From Muricoccus pecuniae (GTDB lineage: Bacteria > Pseudomonadota > Alphaproteobacteria > Acetobacterales > Acetobacteraceae), in contig NZ_JACIJD010000002.1 of assembly GCF_014199205.1 (NCBI RefSeq), positions 300,207 to 364,206 on the forward strand: a stretch of 64,000 nt of DNA. The letters run 5' to 3'. This document shows positions 47,770-56,262 of this stretch, in pieces (positions within the stretch are counted from its first letter, which is position 1; each line of letters begins with the position of its first letter). A model generated the notes under the pieces. It searched no databases, had not been told where the DNA came from, and was given only the letters and a program-made list of their open reading frames with translations. The translations under genes and the position numbers were made by a program.

Positions 47770-49161
47770 ATGGAGGGCAACGCCGCCCTGCGCGCCCTTC
47801 CGTCGGTGGACCGGGTGCTCGGCCTGCCGCAGCTCCTGCCCCTGATCGAGCGCTTCGGCCGCGCCGAGGTGACGGAGGCCATCCGCGCCGTGCTGGCCGA
47901 GGCCCGCGCCGGCCGCGTGCCGCCCGGAAGCGCCGAGATCGTGGCCGCCATGGCCGCGGACCGGCTGGAGGAGCGGGACCGCTCGAAGCTGCGCCCGCTC
48001 TTCAACCTCACCGGCACGGTGCTGCACACGAATCTCGGCCGCGCCCTCCTGGCCGAGGCGGCGATCGAGGCGGCGGTGGACGCGATGCGGGACGCCGTCG
48101 CGCTGGAATTCAACCTCGCGGACGGCAAGCGGGGCGAGCGCGACGACCACCTCCGGGAGATCCTCTGCGAGCTGACGGGGGCGGAGGACGCCACCCTCGT
48201 CAACAACAATGCCGCCGCCGTGCTGATCGCGCTCAACACGCTCGGGGCGGGGCGCGAGGCGGTGGTGTCGCGCGGGGAGCTGATCGAGATCGGCGGCGCC
48301 TTCCGCATGCCCGACATCATGGCGCGCGCCGGGGTGAAGCTGGTCGAGGTCGGCACCACCAACCGCACGCATCCCCGGGACTACCGCGCGGCGCTGCATG
48401 CGGGCACCGGCCTCGTGCTGAAGGTCCACACCTCGAACTACCGGATCGAGGGCTTCACCGCCGAGGTGGGCGGGCGGGAACTCGCCGCCATCGCGCGGGA
48501 GGCGGGGGTGCCCCTGCTGAACGACCTGGGGTCCGGCACGCTGGTCGATCTCTCCCGCTGGGGGCTGCTGCGGGAGCCCACGGTGCGCGAGGCGGTGGAG
48601 GAGGGGGCGGATCTCGTCACCTTCTCCGGGGACAAGCTGCTGGGCGGGCCGCAGGCGGGCTTCATCGTCGGGCGGCGGGACCTGATCGCGGCGATCAACC
48701 GCAACCCGATGAAGCGCGCGCTGCGCGTGGACAAGATCCGCATCGCCGCCCTGGCCGCGACGCTGAAGCTCTACCGCGATCCCGACCGGCTGGCCGAGCG
48801 CCTGCCCACGCTGCATCTCCTCTCCCGCCGCGCCGGGGAGATCGAGGCGCAGGCGCGGCGCATCGAGCCGCAGCTCAGCCCGCTGCTCTCCCCCGCCTAC
48901 GGGGTGGAGGTCTGCGAGTGTCGCAGCCAGATCGGCTCGGGTGCCCTGCCGCTGAACACGATCGCCAGCGCCGGCCTCCGCATTTCCGCCCCTCGTGGCC
49001 GGGACCTGGAGGCCTTGGCCGCTGCCTTCCGCGCCCTGCCGCGCCCGGTGATCGGACATATGAAGGACGGCGCCCTGGTGCTGGACCTCCGCTGCCTGAC
49101 GGACGAGGCGGGCTTCCTCGCCAACCTCTCCTCCCTGTCCCTCCCGCATGGGATGGCTTGA
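47770..49161 (+). CDS. selA: L-seryl-tRNA(Sec) selenium transferase
   Basis: PLP enzyme that converts Ser-tRNA(Sec) to Sec-tRNA(Sec) using selenophosphate. 463 residues from the ATG at 47770. The PLP lysine is Lys289 in [14 protein letters not shown]; other hallmarks are [17 protein letters not shown] and [15 protein letters not shown]. The 3' end overlaps the Sel1-repeat gene by 14 bases. Confidence 0.96.
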   Translation: MEGNAALRALPSVDRVLGLPQLLPLIERFGRAEVTEAIRAVLAEARAGRVPPGSAEIVAAMAADRLEERDRSKLRPLFNLTGTVLHTNLGRALLAEAAIEAAVDAMRDAVALEFNLADGKRGERDDHLREILCELTGAEDATLVNNNAAAVLIALNTLGAGREAVVSRGELIEIGGAFRMPDIMARAGVKLVEVGTTNRTHPRDYRAALHAGTGLVLKVHTSNYRIEGFTAEVGGRELAAIAREAGVPLLNDLGSGTLVDLSRWGLLREPTVREAVEEGADLVTFSGDKLLGGPQAGFIVGRRDLIAAINRNPMKRALRVDKIRIAALAATLKLYRDPDRLAERLPTLHLLSRRAGEIEAQARRIEPQLSPLLSPAYGVEVCECRSQIGSGALPLNTIASAGLRISAPRGRDLEALAAAFRALPRPVIGHMKDGALVLDLRCLTDEAGFLANLSSLSLPHGMA

Positions 49162-49936
49162 CCGCTTCCGGCGCGCGGCCCCGTCCCCCGCGCCGGACCC
49201 GATGGAAGAGGCGATGGCCGCCTTCCGGGAGGGCGATCACACCCGCGCCCTCGCGCTGTGGGAGCCGCTGGCGCGGGCGGGCAATGCGCGCGCGCAGGGA
49301 AATATCGGCGCCTGCTTCGCCGAGGGGCTAGGTGTCCCCGCCGACGCGCCGCTCGCGCGGAAATGGCTGGCCCTCGCCGCCGAGGCCGGCTTCGCCCCCG
49401 CGCAGCGCAACCTCGCGGCGCTCTATCTCCGCGGCGGGCAGGGGGTGGAGACGGACTTCCCCCGCGCCGCCGAACTCTACCGCCGCGCCGCCGAGGCCGG
49501 GGACGCCCCCGCCCAGGACATGCTGAGCTGGATGCTGCTGGAGGGCGAGGTGATGCCCGCCGACCCCGCCGAGGCCCGGCACTGGGCCCTGCTCGCGGCG
49601 GAGGGCGGCGTGGCCGCCTCCATGACCCGGCTGGGCATGCTGCACCACCACGCCCTGGGCGTGGAGCGCGACCCCGCCGAGGCCGCCCGCTGGTGGCGCC
49701 GGGCGGCGGAGCGGGGCGATGCGGACGGTCAGGCGATGCTCGGCGCCGCCCATCACCTCGGCGCCGGCGTCGCGACCGATGCAGTGGAGGCCCTGGCTTG
49801 GCTGATGCGCGCCGAGGCCGGTGGCAGCGCGCTCGCACGCCCCTTCGTCGGCCCTGTCCGGGCCGCGCTGGATCCCGCCGGCATCGCGGAGGCCGGGCGC
49901 CGCGCCGCCGCGCCCTTGCCGGAGGCGCCGGCATGA
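49148..49936 (+). CDS. Sel1-like repeat (TPR-like) protein between selA and selB
   Basis: A 262-residue helical protein with five or six Sel1-like repeats, for example [40 protein letters not shown] and [19 protein letters not shown]. No signal peptide, so it is probably a cytoplasmic adaptor. It overlaps selA by 14 bases and its stop overlaps the selB start by four bases, so translation of the three is coupled. This suggests a role in Sec incorporation or in formate dehydrogenase assembly, but that is inference; no such protein belongs to the classical E. coli Sec machinery. Confidence 0.85.
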   Translation: MGWLDRFRRAAPSPAPDPMEEAMAAFREGDHTRALALWEPLARAGNARAQGNIGACFAEGLGVPADAPLARKWLALAAEAGFAPAQRNLAALYLRGGQGVETDFPRAAELYRRAAEAGDAPAQDMLSWMLLEGEVMPADPAEARHWALLAAEGGVAASMTRLGMLHHHALGVERDPAEAARWWRRAAERGDADGQAMLGAAHHLGAGVATDAVEALAWLMRAEAGGSALARPFVGPVRAALDPAGIAEAGRRAAAPLPEAPA

Positions 49937-51999
49937 TCGTCGGCACCGCCGGCCATATCGACCACGGCAAGACCGCGCTGGTGCGCGCCCTGACGGGCGT
50001 GGATACGGACCGGCTGAAGGAGGAGAAGGCGCGCGGGATCACGGTGGATCTCGGCTTCGCCTATCTCCCCAGCGGGCTCGGCTTCGTGGACGTGCCGGGG
50101 CACGAGCGCTTCGTGCACACGATGCTCGCCGGTGCCAGTGGGATCGACTTCGCCCTGCTCGTCGTCGCCGCCGATGACGGGGTGATGCCGCAGACGCGCG
50201 AGCACCTGGCCATCCTGGACCTGCTCGGCATTCGCCGCGGGCTGGTGGCGCTGAGCAAGGCCGACCTCGCGGACGAGGTGCGGCGCGCGGAGGTGGCGGC
50301 CGGGATCCGCGAGGCCCTGGCCGGGACCGCGCTGGAGGACGCGCCCGTCCTCCCCGTCTCCGCGCGGACGGGGGAGGGGATGGAGGCGCTGCGAGAGGCC
50401 CTCTCCCGCGCCGAGGCGGAAATCGCCGCCCCACCCGAGACCGGCGCCTTCCGCCTCTCCGTCGATCGCAGCTTCACCCTGGCCGGGGCGGGCACGGTCG
50501 TCACCGGCACCGTCCTCTCCGGCGCCGTCTCGGTGGGGGATGCGGTGATGGTGAGCCCCTCGGGCATCCCGGCCCGGCTGCGCTCCCTTCACGCGCAGAA
50601 CCGCCCGGCGACGCGCGGCGTGGCGGGGCAGCGCTGCGCCCTCAACCTCGCGGGGGAGGGGATCAGCAAGGAGGCCGTGTCGCGCGGCGACATCGTGCTC
50701 GACCCCGCGCTGCACGCGCCCACCGATCGCATCGACGCGAGCTTCCGCGTCCTGGCCGGCGAGCCGAAGCCGGTCGGCACTTGGTTTCCCGCGCGGCTGC
50801 ACCACGGGAGCGCGGAGGTCGGCGCGCGGCTGGTCCCGCTCGGCGATCCGATCGAGCCGGGCGGGGTGGGAATGGTGCAGCTCGTCCTCGACCGCCCGCT
50901 CGCCGCGGCGGTGGGGGACCGCTTCATCCTGCGCGACGTCTCGGCGCAGCGGACGGTCGGCGGCGGCCGCTTTCTCGACCTCCGCGCCCCCGCCCGCAAG
51001 CGGCGCACGCCGGAGCGGATCGCGCAACTCGAAGCCTTGTCGGAAGGATCGCCCGCGCGTGCCCTCGCGCGGCTGCTGGAGGTCCCGCCCTATCTCGTGG
51101 AGGCCAACGGCTTCGCGCGCGACCACGCGATGACGGCGGCCGAGGGTGCGGCGCTTCTCGCCGGGCTCGGCGCGGTGGTGCTGGAGGCCGGCGGGCTGCG
51201 CCACGCCCTCTCCCACGCGCGGTGGGAGGCGTTCCGGGAGGCGCTGCTCCGCGAGATCGGCCGCTTCCACGAGGAGAACCCGGATCTCCAGGGCATCGGG
51301 CGGGAGCGGCTGCGCCTGCTCGTGCAGCCCCGGCTTCCCGCCCCGGCCTTCCGCGCCGCGCTGGAGCGCGAGGCGCGGGCGGGCGCGGTGGTGCTGGAGG
51401 GCTCCTTCCTCCGCCTGCCCGGCCATGAGGTGCGGCTGGACCCGGAGGACGAGGCCCTCTACGCCCGTATCGAGCCCCTGCTGGGCGGCGAGGCCCGGTT
51501 CCGCCCGCCGCGGGTGCGCGACATCTCCAACCTATTCGACCTGCCGGAGGCCGGGATACGCCGGGTGCTGAAGGCCTGCGCGCGGCTGGGCCGGGTGGAC
51601 GGGATCGCCCAGGACCACTTCTTCCTCCGCGCGACCACGGCGGAGATGGTCGGCCTCGCGCGGGACGTGGAGCGGCGGGCGGAGGACGGCTGGATCACCG
51701 CCGCCGCCTTCCGGGACCGGGTGGACAACGGCCGGAAGGTCGCCATCCAGATCCTCGATTTCTTCGACCGGCACGGCGTGACCTTGCGCCGCGGCGACCT
51801 CCGGCGCATCAATCCGCACAGGGCCGACCTGTTCGGCCCGCCCGCCGATGGCCTTGGAGGAGAATCGTCCCCGGTGGGGCGTCCGGACTTCAAATCCGGG
51901 TGGGGCAGCGAGACTGCTCCGGGTGGGTTCGACTCCCATTCTCTTCCGCCATCCCCAGAGGCGCCATCCCCAGGGGCGCCATCTCCCGAGGCCGCATGA
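49933..51999 (+). CDS. selB: selenocysteine-specific elongation factor SelB, 3' end overlapping tRNA-Sec
   Basis: EF-Tu-like GTPase that carries Sec-tRNA to the ribosome and binds SECIS. 688 residues from the ATG at 49933. G-domain motifs: [24 protein letters not shown]-terminal winged-helix repeats extend to about residue 640 ([20 protein letters not shown]). The frame then runs straight through the whole tRNA-Sec gene (residues 642-673) and three PSPEA-like units before stopping at 51999. The domain proper ends near residue 637, so the last ~47 residues are an extension not expected from the family. Confidence 0.94.
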   Translation: MIVGTAGHIDHGKTALVRALTGVDTDRLKEEKARGITVDLGFAYLPSGLGFVDVPGHERFVHTMLAGASGIDFALLVVAADDGVMPQTREHLAILDLLGIRRGLVALSKADLADEVRRAEVAAGIREALAGTALEDAPVLPVSARTGEGMEALREALSRAEAEIAAPPETGAFRLSVDRSFTLAGAGTVVTGTVLSGAVSVGDAVMVSPSGIPARLRSLHAQNRPATRGVAGQRCALNLAGEGISKEAVSRGDIVLDPALHAPTDRIDASFRVLAGEPKPVGTWFPARLHHGSAEVGARLVPLGDPIEPGGVGMVQLVLDRPLAAAVGDRFILRDVSAQRTVGGGRFLDLRAPARKRRTPERIAQLEALSEGSPARALARLLEVPPYLVEANGFARDHAMTAAEGAALLAGLGAVVLEAGGLRHALSHARWEAFREALLREIGRFHEENPDLQGIGRERLRLLVQPRLPAPAFRAALEREARAGAVVLEGSFLRLPGHEVRLDPEDEALYARIEPLLGGEARFRPPRVRDISNLFDLPEAGIRRVLKACARLGRVDGIAQDHFFLRATTAEMVGLARDVERRAEDGWITAAAFRDRVDNGRKVAIQILDFFDRHGVTLRRGDLRRINPHRADLFGPPADGLGGESSPVGRPDFKSGWGSETAPGGFDSHSLPPSPEAPSPGAPSPEAA
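51856..51951 (+). tRNA. selC: tRNA-Sec (anticodon TCA), inside the selB reading frame
   Basis: 96 bases including CCA. Eight-base acceptor GGAGGAGA/TCTCTTCC (one G-U) plus discriminator G, long D-arm, anticodon stem CCGGA/TCCGG around CTTCAAA with TCA at 51890-51892, an extended variable arm, and T-arm GTGGGTTCGACTCCCAT. These are the defining features of bacterial tRNA-Sec. The gene is in the same orientation as selB and exactly in phase with it (32 codons, no stop). Confidence 0.96.
51947..51991 (+). repeat. 15-base tandem repeat starting in the tRNA-Sec 3' end
   Basis: Three copies: CGCCATCCCCAGAGG, CGCCATCCCCAGGGG and CGCCATCTCCCGAGG (starts 51947, 51962, 51977). The first copy contains the tRNA discriminator and CCA, so the unit includes a copy of the tRNA end. 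All copies are in frame with selB (encoding PSPEA-like units). They end five bases before the next gene's ATG. Confidence 0.8.
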
Positions 52000-52376
52000 C
52001 CGCCCCCGCCGAGACCGATTTCGACGACTGGCTGATCGAGACCTTCGCCGAGGCGGGCTCCTTCACGATGCTCTTCGTGCTCGTCCGCATCACCGAGCGG
52101 ACGGTGGAGCCGCTGCGCTCCGCCTGGCTGCACGTGGTGGGGGACGAGACGCGCTGGCCGGACATGGTCGCGCTCTTCGCCGGCGCCGGGGTGGATTGGT
52201 CCGGCGCCGTCTTCTACCGCGCGGGGCGGGAAGGGCTGGTGGAGGACGGGGAGGCCCGCGCGCGGCTGGCCGCGCTGACGCGCAAGCTGCACGAGGACCG
52301 TTCCCTCATCCGCGAGGGCGAGTTCTTCAACGCCGAGGGGCTGCGGCTTCAGATCGAGGAAATGAAGCCGCACTGA
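51996..52376 (+). CDS. hypothetical protein coupled to selB
   Basis: A 126-residue soluble protein. Its ATG at 51996 overlaps the selB stop by four bases (ATGA), so it is the last gene of the sel operon. It has an acidic N-terminus (AETDFDDWLIETFAEAG), a mixed alpha/beta body and a charged C-terminus. No motif recognised, no signal peptide. Being translationally coupled to the read-through end of selB is the only clue to its role. Confidence 0.7.
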   Translation: MTAPAETDFDDWLIETFAEAGSFTMLFVLVRITERTVEPLRSAWLHVVGDETRWPDMVALFAGAGVDWSGAVFYRAGREGLVEDGEARARLAALTRKLHEDRSLIREGEFFNAEGLRLQIEEMKPH

Positions 52377-52382
52377 CCCTCA

Positions 52383-52841
52383 TTAGGCCGGGCGGGGAAC
52401 CGCCTGCCGCGCGAGGAGCTTCCAGTCGCCGCCCTGCTTCTGCCAGACGAGCAGCACGCCGATCCGCACATTGCCCGGGCGGCCGCCATCCATCGTCTCG
52501 GCCGTCAGGATATGGCGGACGACCGCGACATCGCCGGTGACGGAGACGGTCTGCTCGGAGAGGTTGATCGAGCGGAAGACGCTCCGCCCCTCCACGATCC
52601 CCGCGACGAACTGCGCCTGGTCCTCCAGCCGGCCGGAGGAGTGGCCGTAGCTGAGCTGCGGGGCGGTCAGCGCCTCAAGCTTCGCCCGGTCGGCCGCGAC
52701 CATCGCCTGGCGCAGGGACTCGACGGCGGTGGTGACGGCGGCCTCGTTCGGGGCCTGGGCGGCGACCGTCTTGGCGAGAAGCGCGGCGGCGCCGAACCCT
52801 CCCGCCGCGAGGAGGCCGAGATGGCGGCGAGAATGGGGCAT
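52383..52841 (-). CDS. exported NTF2-like (DUF4440/SnoaL) protein
   Basis: A 152-residue protein with a signal peptide of twin-arginine or Sec type (SRRHLGLLAAGGFGAAALLAKTVAAQ). The mature part is an NTF2-like fold: VESLRQAMVAADRAKLEALT, LSYGHSSGRLED, VVRHILTAET and VLLVWQKQGGDWKLLARQA. Periplasmic. Enzymatic role unknown; members are often small ligand-binding proteins or isomerases. Confidence 0.82.
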   Translation of the reverse strand: MPHSRRHLGLLAAGGFGAAALLAKTVAAQAPNEAAVTTAVESLRQAMVAADRAKLEALTAPQLSYGHSSGRLEDQAQFVAGIVEGRSVFRSINLSEQTVSVTGDVAVVRHILTAETMDGGRPGNVRIGVLLVWQKQGGDWKLLARQAVPRPA

Positions 52842-52946
52842 GGATGTCCTCCCTTGATGTGCTGGACGGACCCCAGGGCCGAAAGCGCCTCCGGGTCCGC
52901 GGCCCAGGCTAGGAGGTATTCCCGCTGCCCGCCAAGCAGCCCGGGA

Positions 52947-53282
52947 TCAGCAGACGGCGGCGGGGGCTGCCGTCAGGGGGTCCAGGCCGCGCGCCGTCGG
53001 CGGCTGCCAGGTCGGGGAGGTGGCCACCGCGCCGCGGGGATTGGTGCCGATGAAGGAGCCGCCCGTGCCGCCGCTCCAGCCCGTCGAGCCGGTGTTGCCG
53101 GGCGCGGTGCCGTCCCCGCTGCCGCGGGCGGGCGGGGTCGCGGCCTCGGCCTTGTTGCCGCCGCCGGGGCAGCCGGCGCCGGAGTTCAGGCTCTGGGAGG
53201 AGGGTGGGCGATTCTGCGCGAGGGAAGGGGAGGCGAGGGCCAGCCCCGCCAGAAGCACCGTCATGGCCGGTAGAACGCGCAT
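52947..53282 (-). CDS. small exported Gly/Pro-rich hypothetical protein
   Basis: A 111-residue protein with a signal peptide (MTVLLAGLALASPSLAQ) and a mature part rich in Gly, Pro, Ser and Thr, with a Cys in SGAGCPGGGN and a terminal Cys. The ATG at 53282 is chosen for its strong GAGGAGGA ribosome site. Low-complexity; function unknown. It lies 23 bases downstream of selD on the same strand and may be co-transcribed with it. Confidence 0.65.
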   Translation of the reverse strand: MRVLPAMTVLLAGLALASPSLAQNRPPSSQSLNSGAGCPGGGNKAEAATPPARGSGDGTAPGNTGSTGWSGGTGGSFIGTNPRGAVATSPTWQPPTARGLDPLTAAPAAVC

Positions 53283-53305
53283 CCTGTTCCTCCTCTTCCC
53301 GCCGC

Positions 53306-54373
53306 TCATGAACGCGCGGCGAGTTCCGATGTCACCACCACGCGCGGCGCGCCGGGCACGGCCGCGCCGATGCGCCGCGCGAGCGGGTAGCCCGCCGCCC
53401 GGATCCGCTCCACCAGCCCCTCGGCCGTCTCGGGCGCGCAAGCGATCAGCAGGCCGCCCGAGGTCTGGGGGTCGGTCAGCAGCGCGCGCTGCCAGTCGGG
53501 CAGGCTCCCGGGCAGCTCCACCCCGCCGGCGTAGCTGTCCCAGTTGCGGTGCGAGGCGCCGGTGACGAAGCCCTCCCGCGCGAGGGGGGCGGCCTGCGTG
53601 AGCAGCGGCACGGCGGCGCCCTCGATGTTCAGGGTCAGCCCCGATCCCCGCGCCATTTCCAGCGCGTGGCCGAGCAGGCCGAAGCCGGTGATGTCGGTAA
53701 TCCCGTGCACCGCGGGATCGGCGGCCAGCTCCGCGCCGACGCGGTTCAGCAGGGTGGTGGAGGCGATCATCTCCTCATAGGCGCCCGGGGGCAGGGCGCC
53801 GCGCTTGATGGCGGCGGAGTAGATGCCGACGCCGATCCCCTTCGTCAGGATCAGCGCGTCCCCCGGCCGCGCGCCGGTGTTGCGCCGGATGCGGTCGGGG
53901 TGGCCGAGGCCGATCACGGCGAGGCCGTAGATCGGCTCGGGCGAGTCGATCGAGTGCCCGCCGGCCACGGGGATGCCCGCCTCCGCGCAGACGGAGGCGC
54001 CGCCCTGTAGGATCTGCCTGACGGTTTCCGGCGCGAGCTTGCTGACGGGGATGCCGAGGATGGCGAGCGCCATCACCGGCTTGCCGCCCATGGCGTAGAT
54101 GTCGGAGATGGCGTTGGTCGCGGCGATGCGCCCGAAGTCGCGGGGATCGTCCACCATCGGCATGAAGAAGTCCGTGGTGGCGATGACGGCGAGGTTGTCG
54201 TCCACCTTCCACACGGCGGCGTCGTCCGCCGTCTCCGCGCCCACGAGCAGGTTGGCGAAGGGGCCGGCGAGGGGCTGGTCCGCCAGGAGGCTCTGCAGGA
54301 CGGAGGGGGCGAGCTTGCAGCCGCAGCCGCCGCCATGGGCCAGCTCGGTCAGCCTGATCGCTTGATCGGACAC
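53306..54373 (-). CDS. selD: selenide, water dikinase
   Basis: Makes selenophosphate, the selenium donor for SelA, from selenide and ATP. 355 residues. The active site is [10 protein letters not shown] with Cys17 and Lys20 at the positions found in E. coli SelD; it is the Cys form, not a Sec form. Further family regions: [51 protein letters not shown]. Opposite strand to selAB, about 930 bases downstream of the sel operon. Confidence 0.96.
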   Translation of the reverse strand: MSDQAIRLTELAHGGGCGCKLAPSVLQSLLADQPLAGPFANLLVGAETADDAAVWKVDDNLAVIATTDFFMPMVDDPRDFGRIAATNAISDIYAMGGKPVMALAILGIPVSKLAPETVRQILQGGASVCAEAGIPVAGGHSIDSPEPIYGLAVIGLGHPDRIRRNTGARPGDALILTKGIGVGIYSAAIKRGALPPGAYEEMIASTTLLNRVGAELAADPAVHGITDITGFGLLGHALEMARGSGLTLNIEGAAVPLLTQAAPLAREGFVTGASHRNWDSYAGGVELPGSLPDWQRALLTDPQTSGGLLIACAPETAEGLVERIRAAGYPLARRIGAAVPGAPRVVVTSELAARS

Positions 54374-54453
54374 GGCGCCCTCCCTTCCATCGGCCTCCCC
54401 GACATCCGGCAGTTCCGCCCCGGGGTCAAGCGAGCCGCCCGGCGCGGGCGCGC

Positions 54454-54482
54454 TTGCCGCGGGGATGGCCCGCTCCGATAAG
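54454..54482 (+). promoter_or_regulatory. candidate promoter of the hydroxyacid dehydrogenase gene
   Basis: TTGCCG at 54454-54459 and GATAAG at 54477-54482, 17 bases apart, sit 40-50 bases before the likely start codons. This also argues against a much earlier start for the gene. Confidence 0.4.
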
Positions 54483-54534
54483 AGGGCAGGGGACGGCGCG
54501 CGCCGGTCCCGTCGCGGGAGGGATGCCGAGAACG

Positions 54535-55566
54535 ATGGCGATCAGACATGTCTGCCGTTTCAACCTGCCCATCAACCCGGTCTTCGACGAGCGGCTCCGC
54601 GCCGAGCCGGAGATATGGCTGGAGGTCGGCGATCTCGGCGGGCCGGAGAGCGCGCTCGCGGAGATGGTGGGGCGCGCCCATGTCTTCCACGTCTCGCCCG
54701 CGCGGAACGAGCTGCCCCGGCGCTGGTTCGTCACGGACGAGTTCCTGCGGGACTTCCCGAACCTTCTCGTCATCTCCTCCAACGGCGCGGGGCACGACAC
54801 GATCGATGCCGCCGCCTGCACGCGGGCGGGGGTGGCCGTGGTGAACCAGATCGGGGCCAACGCCCTCTCGGTGGCGGAGATGGCGATCGGCCTCATGCTC
54901 GCCGTGGCGCGGAAGATCGCCCTGTCCGACCGCCGGCTGCGGACCGAGCGCGGCTTCCCGCGCGAGGCGCTGATGGGGCACGAGGTGAGCGGCTCCACCC
55001 TCGGCATCGTCGGCCTCGGGCAGACGGGAAGGCTCGTCGCGCGGATGGCGCAGGGCTTCGGCATGCGCGTCCTCGCCGTCGATCCCTTCCTGCCGCAGGC
55101 CACGATCGCGGAGCGCGGCGCGGAGGCGGTGGAGATGGCGACGCTGCTCGCCCAGTCGGACATCGTCTCCCTCCACTGCCCGCTGGACGCGACGACGCGC
55201 GGCATGTTCGGCGCGGAGGCCTTCGCCGCGATGAAGCCGGGGGCGCTCTTCGTCACCACCGCGCGCGGCGGCATCCATGACGAGGCGGCGCTCGCCGGGG
55301 CCCTCGCCTCCGGCCATCTCGGCGGCGCCGGGCTCGACGTGTGGGAGCCGGAGCCGCCGCCGCTCGATTCCCCGCTGCTGCGGATGGACAACGTGGTCGC
55401 CACCTTCCACACGGCCGGCGTGTCGCACGAGGCCCGCCGGAACGTCGCGGCCTGGGGGGCGGAGCAGATCATCGGCCTGCTCCGGGGCGAGACGCCGCCG
55501 CGACTGGTGAATCCCGAGGTCTGGCCCGAGGTTCGCCGGCGGCTGCTCGCCCTGGCCGAGGGCTGA
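54535..55566 (+). CDS. D-isomer-specific 2-hydroxyacid dehydrogenase
   Basis: NAD(P)-dependent oxidoreductase interconverting a 2-keto acid and a D-2-hydroxy acid. About 343 residues. The Rossmann motif is [18 protein letters not shown]; catalytic Arg is in [13 protein letters not shown], Glu in [11 protein letters not shown], His in [13 protein letters not shown]. Start uncertain: the ATG at 54535 is used; the ATG at 54523 sits directly on the GGAGGG ribosome site. The following genes (decarboxylase, aldehyde dehydrogenase) suggest an aromatic substrate such as mandelate/benzoylformate, by inference. Confidence 0.88.
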   Translation: MAIRHVCRFNLPINPVFDERLRAEPEIWLEVGDLGGPESALAEMVGRAHVFHVSPARNELPRRWFVTDEFLRDFPNLLVISSNGAGHDTIDAAACTRAGVAVVNQIGANALSVAEMAIGLMLAVARKIALSDRRLRTERGFPREALMGHEVSGSTLGIVGLGQTGRLVARMAQGFGMRVLAVDPFLPQATIAERGAEAVEMATLLAQSDIVSLHCPLDATTRGMFGAEAFAAMKPGALFVTTARGGIHDEAALAGALASGHLGGAGLDVWEPEPPPLDSPLLRMDNVVATFHTAGVSHEARRNVAAWGAEQIIGLLRGETPPRLVNPEVWPEVRRRLLALAEG

Positions 55567-55635
55567 CGCCCCGCTCCTGAGGCGGCGCGATGCTGGCCCG
55601 CAGGCTTGCGGGCCGGCGGTGCCGCGCGATCGTGC

Positions 55636-55665
55636 TTGCATGCAAATAGTTTGATCTCCTACGAT
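55636..55665 (+). promoter_or_regulatory. promoter and possible MarR operator before the regulator gene
   Basis: TTGCATGCAA at 55636-55645 is a perfect ten-base palindrome. Its left half (TTGCAT) also serves as a -35 box, with TACGAT at 55660-55665 as -10 (18-base spacer). A palindrome covering the -35 is what an autoregulating MarR protein would use. Confidence 0.5.
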
Positions 55666-55716
55666 CCCCCTCAAGGGGCGCGCGATCCACGACGCGCCGG
55701 GAGGAGGAGCGGCCCC

Positions 55717-56262
55717 ATGGCGCAGCCATCGCGGGCAAGGCCGTCGCGCGCGGCCGGGCATGCGGAGCCCCGGGACGGGGAAGAGCCGGCGCTGCGCCTC
55801 CTGCACGGGGGGCGGGGTCCCCTGCGGCTCGGGCTGCTGGAGAACACGCTGGGCTTCCATCTCCGCCTGGCGCAGGAGGCCTCCTTCGCCGCCTTCGCCC
55901 GTCGCAGCGGCGATTCCGGCCTGAAGCCGGGCCACTTCGCGGCGCTGGTCATCATCCACAACAATCCGGGCCTGTCCCAGACCGCCCTCGGCGCCGCGAT
56001 CGGGCGGGACAAGTCCACCCTCACCCCCAAGCTCGCGGAGCTGGAGCGGCGCGGCCTGCTGCGGCGGGACCGCGCCCATGCGGACCGCCGCAGCTACGCC
56101 CTGACCCTCACCCCGGCCGGGGAGGCGGCGCTCGCGGCCCTGACGGCCCATGCCGCCGCCCATGACGCGGCCCTGGACCGGCTGGTGGGCGGGGAAAACC
56201 GCGCCGCCTTCCTCGACACGCTCCGCCGCTTGGTCGCGGGGCTGGACACGGACGAGACCTGA
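55717..56262 (+). CDS. MarR family transcriptional regulator
   Basis: A 181-residue winged-helix regulator. The ATG at 55717 has GAGGAGGAG upstream. The MarR domain occupies about 40-165: LLENTLGFHLRLAQEASFAA, recognition helix NPGLSQTALGAAIGRDKSTLTPKL, and the wing RRDRAHADRRSYALTLT. Its stop overlaps the next gene's start by one base, so it probably controls the decarboxylase-dehydrogenase genes. Ligand is likely an aromatic acid. Confidence 0.9.
   Translation: MAQPSRARPSRAAGHAEPRDGEEPALRLLHGGRGPLRLGLLENTLGFHLRLAQEASFAAFARRSGDSGLKPGHFAALVIIHNNPGLSQTALGAAIGRDKSTLTPKLAELERRGLLRRDRAHADRRSYALTLTPAGEAALAALTAHAAAHDAALDRLVGGENRAAFLDTLRRLVAGLDTDET

Noticed and set aside
49258..49932. Upstream extension of selB
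   Set aside because: It lies inside the Sel1-repeat gene in another frame; the ATG at 49933 begins the GTPase domain directly.
53306..54373. SelD as a selenoprotein
   Set aside because: The active-site codon encodes Cys, and the frame contains no internal TGA.
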